The notes below the pieces were generated by a model. That model was not told the DNA's origin. It saw nothing but the letters and a program-made list of their open reading frames with translations, and searched no databases. A stretch of 64,000 nt of DNA from Istiophorus platypterus (Eukaryota; Chordata; Actinopteri; Istiophoriformes; Istiophoridae): contig CM029120.1 in the NCBI GenBank assembly GCA_016859345.1, forward strand, positions 6,027,501 to 6,091,500, written 5' to 3'. Of this stretch, positions 12,325 through 22,770 are shown in pieces. The first letter of the stretch is position 1. Every line of letters starts with the position of its first letter. The position numbers were made by a program, and so were the translations under genes.

Positions 12325-13195
12325 ATGTAAGAACTCTCTGGTTAAGGTTTTAGGCACAGAAAACCCTCGGTTAGGTTTAGGAAAACATCAGGGTTTGGGT
12401 TAAAAGAAGTACGTTGTTCTGGATTTGAGGACCTTTGTCATCATAGTAATATTAATAAACATGTGGTTAAGGTACAGGGATGATCATGGTCAAAAAAATA
12501 AACAGGAAAATGAACAGCGGTCTCCTGTGATAAAGTCCGATGGTTTATCGAACCATCCATCCATCCTCCTGCTCTATAAAAATCTCTCCTCGCTTCCCCC
12601 TTTTGCTCCAATCATAATCACCTTGACTGCTAGAGGCCTTAGTCACCTGAACATAAATCTGTGTCGGTCTGGGGCACTTGGTGAGACAGCTGATGCTGTT
12701 TGTTTCTCTTGGGAGGGCGGTCTCAAAGTGAAATATGCCTCAGGTTAGGGGTAAGATTTGGGAATGATCATGGTTGTAGTTAATAAAACAAAACAAGACA
12801 AAACAAATGTAACTGCAGTTCTGTGTCAGGAGATAAAGTTCAGTGTCCTGCACGAAAGTTGGACACCACCACCACCACCACCACCACAATCCCAACCTAA
12901 ACACCATTACTCCCCACCTTGTCAGATATATATGACAACATTTCCTGTCTCGGTGCTAAGTGACAGTGCTGGATTTAAATCGTGACAAGCAGAATAATCC
13001 AGCATGGAGCTAACCCCTACGGACACTGGGCTGATATAGTTCATTTGCAGTTGACAAGTTCATGGCTTTACCTAACCTTCAGAAACTACTGGATCAAACT
13101 TTGTGCATGTGCATCTGCTGTTACGGTCCTCTGCAGCAGGACGGGCACCTTGGATGACAAAAAGCTGAACGTCACTCTGCTGACTCCCTGACATC
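12325..13195. repeat. Two adjacent copies of a teleost repeat (family F)
   Basis: Two diverged copies (about 12325-12710 and 12735-13195) share a GGTTAGG(T)TTAGG-like start, a GGGA(A)TGATCATGGTyrGT-like block, an AAATAAACA/AAACAAAAC tract and a 'tctcctgtgataaagtccg'-like block. I recognise this as a dispersed teleost repeat. The second copy contains a (CCA)n run at 12867-12888. Boundaries are approximate. Confidence 0.45.
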
Positions 13196-16100
13196 TCAGA
13201 GCAATTCAGCATCTTCGGTTACCCCGAATGAACTCATGTTTATGCATTTAGTACCATCTGTGCCCTTCGCAGTGACCTGAAAAATGTATTTTCCTGATGC
13301 AATATTTTGCAAATTAAGCCTTCAGGGAGAAACCGGGGATGATGCCTTGTGTTTATGATTCTTATTTCTGAATTTAATACGCTCTGGAGTTAATGACAGT
13401 AAACACAAAATTGAGTTGTTTTGATTCTGTGGTTGTTTATGTGTAATTTTGGTCTCAACATCAATATACCCTTAAGAAAAAGTCAAAGGGGAAGGAGGTT
13501 CTCTAAAAATGGCCTACAGGAAAAATGCACAGTCACACAGGTCACATGGTGCATTTTGCATTAGACCACCAGTCTGACCTTAGTTTAAAGACTATATAGA
13601 AACATTTTAAAGCTTGTTGTTGTTGTGTATTAGTTAATAAACTTGGAAAAATATCAGCAAATGAAGTGAAAATTTCAAATTATACACAGGATTATCAAGG
13701 TTTTCCATTCATGCTATGAACGGGAGACCTTTTGATCACAGTATCACTTTACTGCTCTGATGGAAATTGAATAAAGATCAAGCCTGGGATCAAGGAGCAG
13801 AGGCTCACATTCATTTATTTGCTCTTTTGAAGAACGCCGAAACAAATTAATAATGCTGACTGCCAAGACATCCAGCGTTACTGATACTAGGGAATGACTG
13901 ATCCTCTGACTGTAAAAGAAAAATAGTGTCTTTGCCTGTTTGTTCATCTCTTTTGCATGCTGTGTTTAAATATTGCAGACTAGTGCACGGAATCAGCACA
14001 AGAGGAATGTCATAATGATGTGTTTCTTATAGCCGCTGATTTGGACTGGCGCTTTGCCTCACAGTGCCATGTTGTCAGTGAAAAGACTAAAGCCTAAAGC
14101 GGCCGAGACTGCAACTTAAAACCATTTAAATGCTCCATTGTGTGCTGGGATAGTTATTTCGTCTCTGCCTGCTTGCTGGACACAACCCTTCCTCGAAGAG
14201 GGGCCAATTCACAACTTATTGGGAATTTCTGCAAAACAAGCAACCGACAACGCACCGCTGCTGCATCGCCTGTGCAGAGCAACACCAGGGAAAGTGCAAC
14301 AGTCATTTTACTGTATGTGTGGGCTGCCTGAAGAGACATGTGAGCAGGGAAAGGCCTCCACGTGCAGCATCACTTTCCATGTCTCCTGTGCAAATGGCCC
14401 ACGCTCTGCGGGGAATCTGTGCTGCAATTAATAGCCTAATGGTTTCTATTTCTAAGTGGGTTGGGGATTTGCCACTAAACCTGGCTCTCCTGTTGCACGG
14501 GGACTCGCACAATTTTCCTCGCACCCAGAGCAACCTGAGGAATGGAGCACAGAACAGAAAATACTGACTCTTTTCAGCTTTTCCCTAAACATGCAATCAT
14601 TCATATCTGAGCATTTCTGAGCCGCTGTGGGCTAAAGCAGACAAATTATGTGACATGTGGTTTTAAATTGGTCGAGCCGCAAAGAAATCAATGTGTCTTC
14701 AGGGATCATTTATTTGAATAATACAGTTGTGCGGCTCAACAAGGCTCCATTGTCAAGTGTAGAGTCCTTTTTATTGACCAGCTCCAATTTTTCCCTTCTC
14801 CGTCAAGGACTGACTCTAACAAAATACTCTGAATATCCCAGAAATGTCAAGGAAGTTAAAGGTTATGGTTCATACAGATGGATTCTCACATAGATAGCGC
14901 ATTGTTTCCCCCATTCTCTTCTCTTCTGCTTTAATTTGGCCCACACCTTAAACACCACAGTTGCAATGTGCTTCAAAAAGCCTCAATCCAAACATTCAGT
15001 CCTTCTCCCAACCCCCATCCAGCATCCAGCAGGGAATCCCTGCTAATGGAGTCAGGTTTTTTTTTTTTTTTTTTTAACTGCCGCCTTTGTTACTGGCCTG
15101 AGGACTCCTTTGTTTACCTCTGATATGGAGAAGCAGGTACAAAAAGAAAGGGAAGGCACAAGAATACAAAAACGACCATATGCTTTCACAGCCAGTGCTA
15201 TTGTTAATTCGTTATGAAGAGAAAGATGCTTGGTAAATAGAGGAGGAACTGAACGCTGCGTTCACAGGCCATGTTTAAAAAAAGATGGAAAAAGGAGAAA
15301 AAATAAATTCTGTTGCAATGAAACTTTGATGTCGATTTCCATCAGTGGACATAAAGCAGAGGAATTCCATTGGGAGCTATAAAAAATGGAATAAAAAAAA
15401 GAAAAAAAAAGAAAGAGCCCATAGCAGTTGTCAGTGAAATAAAGCTCCCCTTTGTTTCCAGACTGTAAAACCTTCATAGATCATAACTCATTATGTTATT
15501 TCAAATCTCAGTGATGGACAAGGTCATTTTACTGCTTAGGTTAAGTTAGTGAACATAGGATATAATGTAATATAAAAGTCTGAAACCGTGCTGGGTCTCT
15601 ACGAAATGCTCTGAAAAATGATAACATTGTTTTAGGGAGCTTTGCTCTTGGTTTGTAAATTTCTCAAGTGCTCGGGTTTTCATGCCAAGTGTTCACGCTC
15701 AAAATATTTTACAAAGTAATATTCCAGTTGTAGCTACAAGTTAATTGACACCATAGTGTGGTTAAAGAAAGAGAAGGGGGATCTTTTGTCTATAGCCATC
15801 TGAAGGGTTTGACCCTGTAGCCCCTATAGTTTAATTTCCAATAACTGTCTGATGAAATCCATAGTCAGCGTTTGAGTAAAAATACAAAATGAATAAACAT
15901 CTTATCAGATATTAGGCTTCTAATGTACTTCAGATTTATTTGTTTGCTAAATCCATCCTCCCTTTTCCTTGTGTCTTTGTTTCCTTCTATCTCCAATCCA
16001 TCTTTCCTTAGATTTCTCTCATGGCCGGCCACGCCCAGGTGTCCCTGTAAATCTCTCCTGTCTACCGCTGAGAGATAACCTCTTTTATTGACCAGCACTC

Positions 16101-16820
16101 ATGTGGGGACAGAGAGGTTGAATTGGCGACCATTGATTCACTGGTTTGCCTGGTTTGGTTTGCCACCCCCATCTCGGCAGCATTAGCGGCAGCAGAAGCC
16201 CCCCGGGGAGCAATAAGGGACTCAGCGGTGAACACCACCCGCCGACAGCAAAGGACATCAGAAAGCCAACAGTCATTGGCCTTGGAGGGTAAATGAATGT
16301 ATGGAAGCCCAAAGTGTTCGATTCTAAAGAAATTTAATGGGATGCAGATGCAATTTTAGCTAGTTAGCCTCTGGTAGTTAGAGCTACAACATTAAAATAA
16401 GTAAATAAACCAGAACCACCTCCTGTGGATAAACATACTTAAAAGCAAAAAGGTTCATCATGACATGAAAATTATTATTATTAGAAATTGAAGTATATAA
16501 AAAAATGAACACTTTTATTGTAAAAGTTTCAGTTTCAAAACTAACTATTGAAAAAGGGCATTTTGAAATAAAACTGAAATATCATTTCGCAATATTGTTT
16601 TTAATTTCAATTATTTGTTCAATGATATAATAAAGTGATAGTTCATTTATGTATTTAGCACAAATAATCATATGATTATTTTTTTCATAATGTCTTTTTT
16701 TTTTATGATTTAATATTGAACACTTTGGGACTCTATGTAAGGAGGAGTCATGATTGAGTGGTTGGATTATGTTTTTCTTAGAGAGCAGTAGGTCTCATAA
16801 GAAGCATAATTCATTAGCTT
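13196..16820. other. Intergenic DNA without recognisable genes
   Basis: I see no exon or RNA gene. The region has scattered homopolymer runs (T-run near 15058-15075, A-rich at 15390-15412). The open frames at 14138-14567 overlap on both strands and match nothing I know. The AT content rises from about 16320 onward. Confidence 0.6.
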
Positions 16821-16825
16821 AACAC

Positions 16826-16916
<91 letters not shown>

Positions 16917-16940
16917 AACACAGACAAACACACAAACACA
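16821..16940. repeat. (CA)n microsatellite
   Basis: About 120 bases of CA dinucleotides, with AAACA interruptions toward the right end. Confidence 0.97.
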
Positions 16941-17889
16941 GATACATCCTGTTTGTAAACACTATACAAACATACATAAATTTAATTTACAATTTCTAGT
17001 AATTTTGAAAAAACAAAAAGGAAATACAAGTTTAAGGTCTAACTTCATATTATTAGTGCAAAACTGCTTTTGTAATTTCTTTTAAAATCTGTCAGGAGGG
17101 GACAAGAATGCAGACAAGGGCTTTCTTGATATCTTTCGAAAATTGATCATTAAACTACATTGCTTTTAACATTTAAACATTGTGCTTTGAAAAAAATATA
17201 ATATGAGAATAACCATGTATTAACATCCTGTATTAGCACTATACAGAATATAAGACCAGTGCAGTGTTATGGTCAAGTCAAATACGCCAGTATTACAAAT
17301 CACAGTATATGACACCCTCTGTCCTTACATCTTCAAATCAGACAGGGACCCCTCCCCCAGAAAGAAAAACCCTCTAATTGGAAAACAAAAATGGAGGAAA
17401 CCTCAGGGAGATAAATGGAGGAGGGATCCATCTTCACAGATGGACAGACATGCAATAGATGTCCTGTGTACAGAACAGTGCAGCATAAATTTACTGCATG
17501 GACTGGATGAAAACATTATATATTTTTAAACACTAGTGAAAAATATTATCTGGTAGGATGTGAAGCAACTTCCAGGTCCTGCCAACAGAGAGGACCCGAG
17601 CTACAAGACATCCTCTCCGCCAGGAGGCTCTGGAAGGAGGGCGGACTACAAGAACATAAAAGAGACAGACCCAAGTGTATACGTCACATTTAACGAGACA
17701 GAGACAAACACAAATGGATGAGGCTGGACTCCTAGAGGAAGACAATTCAGATGTGGAAAGAGGCCAAGGGAAAGGCAGGAAGGACCCAGGAGATAATAGA
17801 CTCATGTACTAATGGCTACTTATTGTTGTAGTGTGTAACTGTGGTTGCAAAAATCGCCCAACAGTTTGTGTTTGTCCTTTTGGAAGTTG
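16941..17889. other. Intergenic DNA, nothing recognised
   Basis: AT-rich to about 17260, then mixed composition. Short frames at 17269-17529 and 17533-17805 have no recognisable domain, no plausible splice context and no similarity I can name. Confidence 0.55.
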
Positions 17890-18400
17890 TTCTGCAAAAT
17901 TCACTAAGCAGCTGGTGGATTGAACCCACAACCTCAAAGCCCTGAGCCATGTGGTCAGACACTCCTGACCTACATTTTCTAGAATTCAACTCTTTGGTCG
18001 TTGGACTTCAAAATTCACTGAGCCTCATAAAAAAACAAACCTCTAACATGCTGAGGTATTTAGTTTCACTCTGTTTCTTTGAGCGTTTGACTCCATTTAG
18101 TCCAATGTTGAAAGCAAAGAGTCACAATCTCTAGGGAAAAACCCTTTTAAAGTATCTGGTCAAATAGCTCAGGGAGTAAATGGACTACTCTGGAGGATTG
18201 AGGTCTTAGGTTCAATCCTCAGGATATGAAGTGAGTTTTGAAGTCTGTCATCCAAAATAAACAGTCAGAGGCTCTAGGAAATAGGGCTTTGTTGTCTGAC
18301 CATTAGCATATGGTCGTAGAGGACTGCTTGTAAGATTGGAGGTTGTGAGTTCAATCCTTATAAGCCTTAGTGAATTCTGAAGTCCAAGACCCAAAGTGAA
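17890..18400. repeat. Cluster of tRNA-like (pol III box) repeat units
   Basis: Three related units carry paired internal promoter-like boxes. On the plus strand, unit 2 has TAGCTCAGGGAGTA (from 18165) and GGTTCAATCC (18209-18218), and unit 3 has a diverged A-box region and AGTTCAATCC (18349-18358). On the minus strand, unit 1 has TGGCTCAGGG (about 17941-17950) and GGGTTCAATCC (17917-17927). The flanks share a GTGAATTTTGAAGTCC-like block, at 18229 and 18369 on the plus strand and inverted near 17995-18022. Units 2 and 3 lie head to tail with a period of about 140 bases. None folds into an evident full cloverleaf, so these are tRNA-derived repeats, not tRNA genes. Confidence 0.55.
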
Positions 18401-19357
18401 GACTGAAAAGTTCTGAGAGAGAAGCTTCCAGTGTGACAGGGACTTGGTGGTGTGGGGGCTTCGCCTGTGATTATAAAGCACCAGTGGTTTTGAACAGTGG
18501 TTCAAAAAGTTGCCCGTTTTACGTCCCTGGAGCATCAAAACCCGTCCCGCTTCGGAGGGTGCGGTAGGGGGCTGCCACATTTCCTTAACTTGGGCCTGCT
18601 TTGACCCTGCACTGCACCACTGCCCCATTTTGTTGGCATTCCTGTATGTACTTTCACCAAGGGGGAGATACATCGATAGCTTCACTGACGAAAGCTCCAG
18701 ATGTCGCTGACTGACTTGGAATGACAATTACAAGGCCGACGGGAACAACTTTTCTGACTTGGTTACTTGGATATGTGTGAAGCGGCATATGCTCCAAGTT
18801 GAAAAACATCATCTTTAGCACAACTGAGCCACAGTGGCCCACTTTACCTTTGAAAACAAGGTGTCTTTCCTGACCTTTTTCAGAGGCATTGTTTTCAAAA
18901 ATAGCAGCTTTAAAATGGACCAAAGGGATTTCGGTTTGATGGAGAACCGCCCTGGTAATGCACTGTAAACTACAACACAGAGCATCACTGAAAGCTTTGA
19001 AATGTCATCATACAGTAGGTCTCCACTACACTGATATTAGACCCCTCACGCTGTACTGCAGAGAGAGACACTGAAAATCAAGAAAGAAGACAACGCTTAT
19101 ATACTGTATCCCTCTAATGGCCATGGAGACCTCTGTTATTTGTGTCAAACCACAGGTAAAAACAGCTTGTTGTGTACATGTGGTCCAACATTCCCATATT
19201 GCTGTCTACTTGTAGCTGTTTGGTTTTTTTGCTTCCATGTTGTTTTTTATTTGATTCTTGTTCTTATTTGAGAAAGACACATTAAGGAACTGCTTTTTTC
19301 TTACTTCTATACATATGTATGGAAATTCCTCGATATCATATACCGGTAGGCTACATG
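18401..19357. other. Intergenic DNA, nothing recognised
   Basis: Frames at 18248-18727 and 18654-18923 on the minus strand partly cross the tRNA-like repeats and do not resemble known proteins. No RNA gene is seen. Confidence 0.5.
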
Positions 19358-20010
19358 TACACTCACCAAACACTTTATAATGAACACCATGACACTGGGT
19401 GAAGCCTCACTCTGCTCTGAAAGCAGCCTTAGTTCTTCGTGGCAATGATTCCTCGAGATTTTGCAAACCTTCCTTTGAGATTTTGATCCATGTCGACCTG
19501 ACTGCGTCACGTCATTTTTGCAGATGTTTTTCAGATGTGTATTCGTGCTGCCAGTCTCCAGTTCTACCGTGTCCCAGAGGGTTTGTATTGGTTCGCTGGG
19601 ACGACTTTCTCCTTGTGACATGGTTCATTATTGCTCTAGAAGGAGCCCAGCAGGATCTAGAGGATGGTAAATTGTGGCCACACAGGGATGCACATGCTCG
19701 GCGACTATACTCAGACAGGCTGTGGCAATCAATCGATGATTTATCGGTATTAAGGGGCCCAGTGTGTGTCAAGAAAACGTCCCCCACACCAGTACACCAT
19801 CACCCCCAAGGCCTGGACTGTTGACGCAAGGCAGGTTGGGTCCATGGATTCATGCTGTTGATGCTAAATTCTGACCCGACCATCTGGTGCCTCAGCAGAA
19901 ATCTAGATTCACTGAACCAGGCTACATTTTCCCAGTCTTCAACTGTCCAGCTTTGGTGAACCTGAGCCCACTGCAGCCTAGGATTTCTGTCCTTTTTTTA
20001 TACTGGCCAG
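19358..20010 (-). mobile_element. Decayed Tc1-like transposon, truncated, second family
   Basis: The left end (ACTCACCAAACACTTTATAA) matches the terminal repeat of a widespread fish Tc1 family. The rest follows the transposase gene on the minus strand. Recognisable pieces include a GDVFLTHTGPLNTD-like stretch corresponding to the conserved 'WG-F--H--GPL-P' region and a 'IMNHVTR' stretch near the usual HDNAP/HHVTK position. The reading frame is interrupted by stops and frameshifts. Similarity ends near 20010, so the N-terminal domain and right terminal repeat are missing. It is a non-functional relic of a different Tc1 family from the one at 11822-12240. Confidence 0.75.
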
Positions 20011-21890
20011 GTATTTCTAGCTTTCTATAGCGAGTTCAGCATAACTAAAATTCCAAGTCCTCTTTTAAGTGCAAAGCAAAGTGAATCAAAAAAAGCCACA
20101 CAGTCCATCATGACTTTAAGATGATATTTTAAAAATTCACAGTTGGCTTGGTAGTAAATGCTGGTAGTCCTGGTTTTCATAAATTATTTCAGAATCTTTT
20201 GATATAAGCTCATGATTGATTACGGGGCTGGTTGGCTCATTTCGGAGCATTAAAGTTTTAATTTTGCGATATTCTGAAAAGGTCTGTGGGGATGAAACAA
20301 ATACTCAATCTCCTTCCAAAGAGCCACTGGCTGAACAAAACGGGCGGTAGTGTTTCAGGCGGATGAAGAGCTCCTGAGGCATATTCATGAATCGACCGAG
20401 TACTCAACGTGACTGCCAGCTCTAGCGCTCAATGAGTTTGGCATCTTGACAACAACACTCAATAACCCAAGAGGTAAAATATGACGAGAAATCTTTTACA
20501 TCACATCCGAAAAGAGGTGTCTGCTTCAAAGGACATGTCTATTTTTTTTTAAAGGAATAGGGTTTACTCATGTACTTTGCTCGGGGCGTGAAGCTGGTTA
20601 TGTACAAATATATCTTTTGAGGGTTCTGTTGAGTGTGTGTCTCCGTGGGTGTCTTACCGTGAATGATACGCCATTGTGTGCTTCCCACCTCTTGCTATTC
20701 AGGCTGTTGCCTCACGCTTGCCTGTCATGTCCTCCCACTGCTTCCGACAGTCCTTCCTCCCTCTCAGACCAGACCTCACCGGTAGAGTTTTGTGTGAGCA
20801 TCATTTGTCACTGAGTCACGAATGATTTTACTTAAATGGGCATTGGGGATTCACGGAAACGAGGAAATCCGCCTTATGTAAGATTCTCTTTCTCTTTATG
20901 GATGAATAAGAGCAGGATTGATGGTATTTTAGCAACGCAGGCCTGATGGGAGCACAGACAGCGTACGTTGTTACGTCTGTGTTTGCTAAGCCATCAGAGA
21001 ATAGTGGTCTATTATTTCCAGTGCCAGAAGAATAACTCAGAACCTTAGCTTAAGTTAAAGTAAATATACTCTTATTTAAAAATACTCCAGTGTATGTACA
21101 AGTCTTGCATTCAAAATGTTACTGAAGTAAAGGTGCCATGATGTAGAATGTGCCCTTTTGCATAATATTATGTACAGATGGGCTGGCAATTAAAGGAAAA
21201 ACACACAGTAAGATCCCTTTTCTAAAAGATGTTCCATCATTTGGTGTTGTTATTATTATGGTGGTGGAGGGCGCTGTCTAATACTTTGCTCCAAAATCTC
21301 TGGCAGGTTTCGACTGGGTTGAGAAGCAGTGACTGTGAAGGCTATAGCAGCATATGTTTTGCATAATTTCCATAGTCAATGTACCATTCAGTGAGCCCTT
21401 GTGCCCTGTGGACGGGGGCACCACACCCATCAGGATGGAGAAGTTTCATCAGAGGATAAAGATAATCACTCAGGCTTAAGTTGTACCAATTTGCAGTGAT
21501 TATTTGCTCTAAGAGGTAAGGCGCCGTTAAAGGCGGTTCAATTTTGGACCTAAAAGGCAGAACAAAGACAAGGAAACCGTTCAGCCTTTCAGAGGCACCT
21601 TCATCGCAGGCCTGTGGAAGGGTCAGGTGGACGGGCTGAGGCAGGATTGTCCGAGGAGCGGGGGGAGACGGTGGGAATGGGTCCGGTGGAGGCGAACGAT
21701 GATCATAACCGGGACACGGACGAGGACTGAGCTGGACGTTAGCAGGCAGCAGGACTGGAGACGGGACCGGTGAACCCGAGGCAAAGGGCAAACACAGGAT
21801 TAACTAGAATCAGGCGAGCACAAGGTAAACGCTCACGCAAAACTGGGGGAAATGGTTATGATCTTTCCAAGGGTTAGATGAGAGGATCAT
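20011..21890. other. Intergenic DNA with a short family B fragment
   Basis: A fragment of repeat family B lies at about 21050-21175, with a GTACAAGTCTTGCATTCAAAATGTTACT-type block. The minus-strand frame at 21342-21791 (149 codons) is proline/leucine-rich and resembles no known domain. I see no exon. Confidence 0.55.
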
Positions 21891-21899
21891 TAACTGAGC

Positions 21900-22210
21900 G
21901 TAAAGACTGGAAACAGGGGGAAACAGCCTGGCTCTTGCCAAAGCTAATAAAAAAGACCTCTAAGACCTCTAAAGCGTCTAGCAGCAGCTCTGGATGTTCC
22001 AACTTTGGACTGAGCTAGGCTAGCTGTTCCCCCTTGATTCCAGTGTTTATGCTAAGCTAAGCTAAGCTAAGCTAAGCTAAGCTAAGCTAAGCTAACAGAC
22101 TGCTGGCTCCAGCACTGTATTTAAAGAATAGAGAACTTTCCATCTTGTCATCTAACTTCCTGCAAGAAAGTGATTAGATGTATTTCCAGAAATGATGAAG
22201 AATTCCTTTA
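21900..22210. repeat. Dispersed percomorph repeat with (GCTAA)n core
   Basis: Contains GGCTAGCTGTTCCCCCTT, CAGTGTTTATGCTAAGC, GACTGCTGGCTCCAG and TTCCTGCAAGAAAGTGAT blocks in the order I remember from a short non-coding repeat common in percomorphs. The GCTAA core has grown to nine tandem units (22051-22095); the usual copy has two or three. Confidence 0.6.
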
Positions 22211-22339
22211 AAGTGTCTATTGGCCCTTTAATGTTGCAGCTAATTGATTTTGGGGGTTTAACTTCCCCCATATCAACCTAACTACTACATTAACTACTTT
22301 ACATATATTCAGAGGAGTGCTGAGGTCAAAAGCTGGATC

Positions 22340-22400
22340 ACAATTGTATTTAAATACCATACCTGAGTAAATGTACCTATGTGTTTTAGTGCAGCGGCGC
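22340..22400. repeat. Short terminal fragment of repeat family B
   Basis: A 'cctgagtaaatgtacctatg' block is typical of the right end of family B. It is too short to be certain. Confidence 0.3.
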
Positions 22401-22678
22401 ATTTACACAAATGTTGATTAATGTCTGTCGTCCTGATGAATAAAACAAAAAGGAAATTAGATCTAAAATTAATTTCCACCACTAATTAGTCCTGTAATAT
22501 GAAACGTGAAGTCTGAGTCACTGCAGGGTTCTGGGAGTTATCGTCCCCAAATTCAATTTCAGATATAAATGTCTGGCCAATCGAATCACCTGGTCTGGCA
22601 GACTGTAGGAGCGGCAGTGTACTTACATCAATTGTCCAGAGGCCAGTCGAAAACATAGACTGCAGCCTTTGTTCTGAT

Positions 22679-22679
<1 letters not shown>

Positions 22680-22766
<87 letters not shown>
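22680..22766. repeat. (CA)n microsatellite, uninterrupted
   Basis: About 87 bases of perfect CA dinucleotide. Confidence 0.98.

Positions 22767-22770
<4 letters not shown>

Noticed and set aside
17890..18400. Functional tRNA genes
   Set aside because: The B-box-like motifs are clear, but I cannot form a full set of acceptor, D, anticodon and T stems, and shared flanking spacers point to a repeat.
21342..21791. 149-codon minus-strand proline-rich frame
   Set aside because: Low complexity in its first half and no domain. It lies between repeat fragments with no splice or promoter support.
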